Source: Dactylosporangium sp040605635
Lineage (GTDB): Bacteria; Actinomycetota; Actinomycetes; Mycobacteriales; Micromonosporaceae
Length of the DNA: 64,000 nt
Direction of reading: 5' to 3'
Assembly (NCBI RefSeq): GCF_040605635.1
Contig: NZ_JBEXDG010000006.1
Span: 62,001 to 126,000, forward strand
In this document: one piece after another, positions 60,142 to 64,000 of the stretch
Numbering within the stretch: position 1 is the first letter of the stretch
Layout of the letters: each line of letters opens with the position of its first letter
Translations under genes and position numbers: made by a program
The notes under the pieces: model-generated
What the model was told of the DNA's origin: nothing
Seen by the model: the letters and a program-made list of their open reading frames with translations, nothing else
Database searches by the model: none

Positions 60142-62325
60142 ATGATTCAAGTGAGCAAACCGCGCGACCGCCGGGCAGGGCCCAGACGCGGCCTGCTCGG
60201 CACGGCGGCGGTTTTGACAATGACCGCGGGCTCCCTGTTGGTCGCCCAGCAGCCCGCCTCGGCGGCGGTCCTGGGCAGTCTTACCGCGGTTTCCGCGGCG
60301 GGCGCGGAGTCGCTGACCGTGACCGTGACCCCGGACGTCCCCGCGGCGACCGACGTCACCCCGGCCCCGGCGTACATCGTCAGCGCCGACGGTCCGGACG
60401 CCGGCTCGACGGCCGACCAGACCTGCAACGTCGCCGCGGTCGCCGGTGGCTCGTGCGTGCTCACAGGCCTGGTCGCCGGCACGACGTACACCGTCACCGT
60501 CGACCCGCAGGGCGCCACGGCCGTCGCCGACGCGACCGCGACCGGTGTCACCGTGCCGGTGCTGAGCCCGCCCACCATCGGCACCCCGCTCGCCACCGGC
60601 GTGAGCGGCGAGGTCAACGTGGTGTGGACGGGTGTGGCGAACACGCTCGCCACCATCGCCAACTACACCGCGACGGCCTACCTCGGTGGCGCCCCGACGG
60701 GCAAGACCTGCACGAGCACGACCAACGCGCTCAGCAACAGCTGCAAGATCAGCGGCCTGACCAACGGCACGCAGTACACGTTCAAGGTCGTCGCCAACGG
60801 CGCGAACTCGATCCCCAACTCGGCCGCCAGCAGCGCCTCGGCCGCCGTGGCGCCCGCCGTGACGCCGGGTGCGCCGACCGCCGTGACCGCGCGTGCGACC
60901 GGCACCACGACCGCGACGGTGTCGTGGACCGCGCCGACCGCTGCCGACGGTCAGGCGTTCACCTACACGGTGGACGACAAGAACCCTGACGGCACCGCCG
61001 CCAGCGCCACGTGCACCCCGGTGGGTTCGACCACCACCGCCACGTGCACCGGCCTGACGCTCAACGCCGGCATCTACTTCACGGTCACGGCCACGAGCAG
61101 CGGCCTCACCTCGGACCCCGCGCAGTCATCGCTGATCATCCCGACCACGCCGCCGAACGCGGTGACCGGTGTGACCGGCGCTGTGGGCGACAAGCAGATC
61201 GAGGTCAGCTGGACCGCTCCGGTCGGTGGCCCGACGGTCGCCAGCTACAAGGTGACGGCGCTGCAGGGTGGCGTCGCGACCGAGCAGACCTGCACCTCGC
61301 CCAGCACCGCGACGAAGTGCACGGTCACCGGCCTGACGAACGGCACCGCGTACACCTTCTCCGTGGTGGCCATCGGTCTGGCCGGCTACGGCCCGGACTC
61401 GACCCCGGCCGTGTCCAGCGCCGTGACCCCGATCGAGGCGCCGAAGCCGACCGCCCCGGTCGTCACGCCGCCGGCCGACGAGGACGTCACCGCGACCTCG
61501 GCGACCATCTCCTGGACGCCCGCGGCCAACCCGACCACGCCGGTCCTGTACTTCGTCGCGACGGCAGTCGCGAAGACCCCGGCCGCCGCCGCTGCGGACG
61601 ACGAGCTCAGCTGCACCACCACCGGTAACAGCTGCAAGATCACGGGGCTGAAGGCCAACACCGAGTACGACGTCACGGTCATGGCCCACGCCGCCAACTC
61701 GGTCAGCGTCGCCGCGACCACGTCCATCACCACCGACGCCGGCGCTCCCGGCACCGACGGTGCGATGAAGGGCCCGATCGTCAACAACCACGACGGTCTG
61801 GCGCAGATCTTCGCCCGTGGCGGCGACAACAACCTCTACACCAGCGTCCAGGCCGCCAACGGCACCTGGGGTGCCTGGACCAACCTGAGCGGCCTCATCT
61901 ACAGCGAGCCGGTCGCGGTGAAGAACGCCAACGGCTGGCTCACGGTCTACGCCATCGGTGGCGACCACTCGATCTGGTACCGGCTGCAGAAGGCCGACGG
62001 ATCGTTCAACTGGTGGACCCGCCTCGGCAGCGAGCGCTACGCCTCGAAGATCGAGACCGCGGTGAACGCCAACGGCACCGTCGCGGTGTTCGTCAAGGGC
62101 ACGGACGGCAACCTGTACTCGAACTGGCAGACCGACGCCGCCGACCCGAGCCAGTGGAGCGGCTGGACCAACCTCAGCGGCCTGATCTACAGCGAACCCA
62201 CCGCATTCACCCGGGCGGACGGGATCATGGAGGTCTTCGCCGTCGGCGGCGACGGCCAGGTCTGGCACCGCGTCCAGTCCGCGCCGAACTCCGGCACCTG
62301 GAACTGGTGGTCGCACGTCTCCTGA
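60142..62325 (+). CDS. Secreted protein: fibronectin-III repeats plus PLL/tectonin-like beta-propeller
   Basis: 727 residues from ATG 60142 with GGGGGG upstream. A long signal peptide is cleaved near ASAA. About five Fn3-like repeats of 90 residues follow, with Cys pairs (KTCTST-CKISGLTNGTQYTF type). The C-terminal 190 residues are propeller blades with IFARGGDNNLY, VYAIGGDHSIW, VFVKGTDGNLY and VFAVGGDGQVW, the hallmark of PLL-type lectin-like propellers. An adhesin or glycan-binding role is likely. A strong terminator follows. Confidence 0.88.
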   Translation: MIQVSKPRDRRAGPRRGLLGTAAVLTMTAGSLLVAQQPASAAVLGSLTAVSAAGAESLTVTVTPDVPAATDVTPAPAYIVSADGPDAGSTADQTCNVAAVAGGSCVLTGLVAGTTYTVTVDPQGATAVADATATGVTVPVLSPPTIGTPLATGVSGEVNVVWTGVANTLATIANYTATAYLGGAPTGKTCTSTTNALSNSCKISGLTNGTQYTFKVVANGANSIPNSAASSASAAVAPAVTPGAPTAVTARATGTTTATVSWTAPTAADGQAFTYTVDDKNPDGTAASATCTPVGSTTTATCTGLTLNAGIYFTVTATSSGLTSDPAQSSLIIPTTPPNAVTGVTGAVGDKQIEVSWTAPVGGPTVASYKVTALQGGVATEQTCTSPSTATKCTVTGLTNGTAYTFSVVAIGLAGYGPDSTPAVSSAVTPIEAPKPTAPVVTPPADEDVTATSATISWTPAANPTTPVLYFVATAVAKTPAAAAADDELSCTTTGNSCKITGLKANTEYDVTVMAHAANSVSVAATTSITTDAGAPGTDGAMKGPIVNNHDGLAQIFARGGDNNLYTSVQAANGTWGAWTNLSGLIYSEPVAVKNANGWLTVYAIGGDHSIWYRLQKADGSFNWWTRLGSERYASKIETAVNANGTVAVFVKGTDGNLYSNWQTDAADPSQWSGWTNLSGLIYSEPTAFTRADGIMEVFAVGGDGQVWHRVQSAPNSGTWNWWSHVS

Positions 62326-62348
62326 ACCACCGTAACCACGAGTAGCGG

Positions 62349-62381
62349 CGAACGCCCCGGGGCCCTCCCCCGGGGCGTTCG
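62349..62381 (+). terminator. Terminator after the Fn3/propeller gene
   Basis: CGAACGCCCCGG pairs with its complement around a 9-base loop, 24 bp past the stop. Fits a strong GC-rich terminator. Confidence 0.82.
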
Positions 62382-62409
62382 TCTGTCCGCAACCCGGCAT
62401 GATCGGACC

Positions 62410-64000
62410 ATGCGCGTCACGACCCTCGGGGAGCTGGCCGTCGACGGCCGGCCCGTGAAGGGCGCGCGGCTGGCCGCGGTGGTGCGCTCCCTCGTCGACG
62501 CGCGCGGCAGGGCGGTCTCCGTCGGCGCGCTGGTCGACGCCGTCTGGGACGCGGACCCGCCGGACGACGCGCCCGGCGCGGTGCAGGCACTGGTGTCCCG
62601 CGCCCGGCGGCTGGGGCTGCCCGTGGCCGCGGCTCCCGGCGGATACCTGCTGCCCGCCGACGCGGTCGAGGTCGACGCCGTCGTCGCGAGGACACTGCTG
62701 GACCGCGGGCGCCGGGCGCTCGACGGCGGCGACCACGAGCAGGCGCGCGAAGCGGCCCGGCAGGCCCGGGCGCTCTTCCCCGAGGTGCCCGACGCCGCCA
62801 CGAACCTGCTCGCGGACGTCGCCGCGCTCGCCGCGGAGGCCGCGCTCGGCGCCGGCCGGACCGCCGACGAGACCGACCTGCGCCGCCTGGTCGCGCACCG
62901 GCCGCCGCACGAGCCGTCGGCGGTCCTGCTGGTGCGGGTCCTCGCCGCGCAGGGCCGCGACGCCGAGGCCCTCGACGTGGTCGAGCGGCTGCGCGCCGCG
63001 CTCGCCGACGACTACGGCGCCGACCTGTCCGCGCCGGTCGCGGCCGTCCACGTCGCGCTGCTGCGAGGCGAGCTCACCCCGCGGCCCGAGCCGAGGACCA
63101 CGCTGCCGGCGGGCTGGCGACGGGCGATGACCGCCCTGGTCGGCCGGGAGGGGGACGTGACGGCCGTCCGTGCCGCCCTCGGCGCCGCACCCCTCGTCAC
63201 CGTCGTCGCCACGGGCGGGGCCGGCAAGACGCGGCTCGCCGCCGAGGTCGCCCGCCGGGCCGTGGCCGACGGGCGGGCCGTCCACGTCGTCGAGCTCGCC
63301 GGCCTGCGCACCTCCGCGGAGGTGGTCCCCGCGGTGCTGGCCGCGGTCGGTGCCGCGGACCCCGGTGCGGCCCGGGCGGAGTGGCGGGGGCTCGGCGCCG
63401 ACGAGCGGCTCCGGCTGGCCGTGCCGGACCTGCACGGGCTCGTCGTGCTCGACAACTGCGAACACGTCCTGGAGGGCGCGGCCGACGCGGTCGCGGAGCT
63501 GTTCGCGGCGCCGGACCTCGCCGTGCTCGCCACCAGCCGGGCGCCGCTGAGCCTGCCCGGCGAGGTCGTGCACCGGCTCGGGACGCTGCCCGACGCCGCC
63601 GCGCTCGGCCTCCTCGACGCCCGGATCCGGGCCGGCGGGGCGACCCCGGGCGACCCGGCGCGCGCCCTGGAGCTGTGCCACCGGCTCGACAACCTGCCGC
63701 TCGCGCTGGAGCTCGCCGCGGCCCGGCTGCGGCACATGCCGATCGACGACGTCCTGGCCGGCCTCGCCGACCGGTTCGGGCTGCTCGACGACGCGCTGCG
63801 CGGCCTGCCGGACCGGCACGCGAGCCTGTGGGCGATGGTCGACTGGAGCCGCGAGCTGCTCGGCGACCCCGACCGGGAGCTGCTGGAGCGGCTGGCGGTG
63901 ATCCCGGCGCCGTTCACCGCCGCGCTCGCCGGGGCCGTCGCCGGCGGCCGGGACGTCCGCCGCGGGCTGGCGACGCTGGTCGAGCAGTCGCTGCTGTCCC
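62410..64000 (+). CDS. SARP/AfsR-type transcriptional regulator (partial)
   Basis: The C-terminus lies beyond the window; about 530 residues are seen from ATG 62410. An OmpR-like winged helix (residues 1-75: RVTTLGELAVDGRP, LVDAVWDADPP) and a BTAD helical domain (about 80-225) are followed by an ATPase module with Walker A VVATGGAGKTRLAAEVA and Walker B LHGLVVLDNCEHVLE. This is the AfsR/LuxR-like large SARP class. Targets unknown; often controls secondary metabolism. No biosynthetic cluster is visible on this side. Confidence 0.9.
   Translation, partial: MRVTTLGELAVDGRPVKGARLAAVVRSLVDARGRAVSVGALVDAVWDADPPDDAPGAVQALVSRARRLGLPVAAAPGGYLLPADAVEVDAVVARTLLDRGRRALDGGDHEQAREAARQARALFPEVPDAATNLLADVAALAAEAALGAGRTADETDLRRLVAHRPPHEPSAVLLVRVLAAQGRDAEALDVVERLRAALADDYGADLSAPVAAVHVALLRGELTPRPEPRTTLPAGWRRAMTALVGREGDVTAVRAALGAAPLVTVVATGGAGKTRLAAEVARRAVADGRAVHVVELAGLRTSAEVVPAVLAAVGAADPGAARAEWRGLGADERLRLAVPDLHGLVVLDNCEHVLEGAADAVAELFAAPDLAVLATSRAPLSLPGEVVHRLGTLPDAAALGLLDARIRAGGATPGDPARALELCHRLDNLPLALELAAARLRHMPIDDVLAGLADRFGLLDDALRGLPDRHASLWAMVDWSRELLGDPDRELLERLAVIPAPFTAALAGAVAGGRDVRRGLATLVEQSLLS

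Noticed and set aside
61126..63819. 897-codon minus-strand frame opposite the propeller and SARP genes
   Set aside because: Antisense shadow spanning two real genes and a terminator.

Overview
This is a high-GC actinobacterial chromosome segment, most likely from the Micromonosporaceae (Actinoplanes/Micromonospora relatives). The evidence is frequent GTG/TTG starts, strong GC bias at third codon positions, a BldC developmental regulator, an F420-type oxidoreductase, a DUF3073 protein beside purM/purF, and purSQL genes joined by 4-bp overlaps. The genus is inferred from gene content only.

Layout. 1-7.1 kb: a polytopic GT-C-like membrane protein (cut by the window edge), an htdX-fabG4 / fadA2 divergent lipid-metabolism locus sharing a perfect palindrome, and a fused ABC-permease-like protein. 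7.3-13.1 kb: purine genes purB, purS-purQ-purL and a ComB-like phosphatase. 13.1-19.2 kb: a decayed zeta toxin with an intact small upstream partner, then a visibly lower-GC island. The island encodes a STAND/NB-ARC-TPR ATPase, a GNAT acetyltransferase, a DUF6879 protein, its small partner, and a divergent small Bell-like protein. It ends at an IS remnant and a tRNA-Ser. 19.4-25.9 kb: a membrane-anchored repeat protein, quinone oxidoreductase and SoxR, GT2 transferase, F420-type oxidoreductase, bldC, a conserved unknown, valine/leucine dehydrogenase and DUF3073. 26.0-30.9 kb: a minisatellite, a two-gene cyclophane RiPP locus (amcA/amcB), purM, purF and a sterol-carrier-type protein. 31-36.2 kb: a surface protein with a giant Gly/Tyr-rich cytoplasmic tail, tiny ORFs, a NUDIX hydrolase and a MEDS kinase/STAS pair. 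36.2-36.5 kb: an assembly gap with duplicated flanks. 36.5-48 kb: FhuF-like protein with an iron box, XRE regulator, HAD hydrolase, peptide deformylase, PPOX protein, flavohemoglobin, CPBP protease, subtilisin-like protease and an EcsC-domain protein with a histone-H1-like tail. 48-53.6 kb: tRNA-Ser, tRNA-Arg, a three-gene segment (SDR, amidohydrolase, TRIC channel) ending at a truncated tRNA 3' end, then class I lysyl-tRNA synthetase. 53.8-59.2 kb: an ECF sigma factor fused to a parallel beta-helix domain, a secreted beta-helix protein and a ricin-type lectin; each has a LacI-type AGCGCT operator upstream. 59.2-64 kb: two small membrane proteins, a secreted Fn3/beta-propeller protein and a SARP regulator cut by the window end.

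Three systems stand out. First, the island pairs a STAND ATPase carrying an N-terminal amyloid-like motif with a Bell-like protein carrying a related C-terminal motif, the architecture of bacterial NLR/amyloid-signalling defence. Second, amcA/amcB is a complete minimal multi-cyclophane RiPP cassette, with the precursor start inside the maturase 3' end. Third, the sigma/beta-helix fusion and the linked LacI-type sites suggest a polysaccharide-sensing regulon. All functions are read from sequence and recalled family knowledge; no searches were run.
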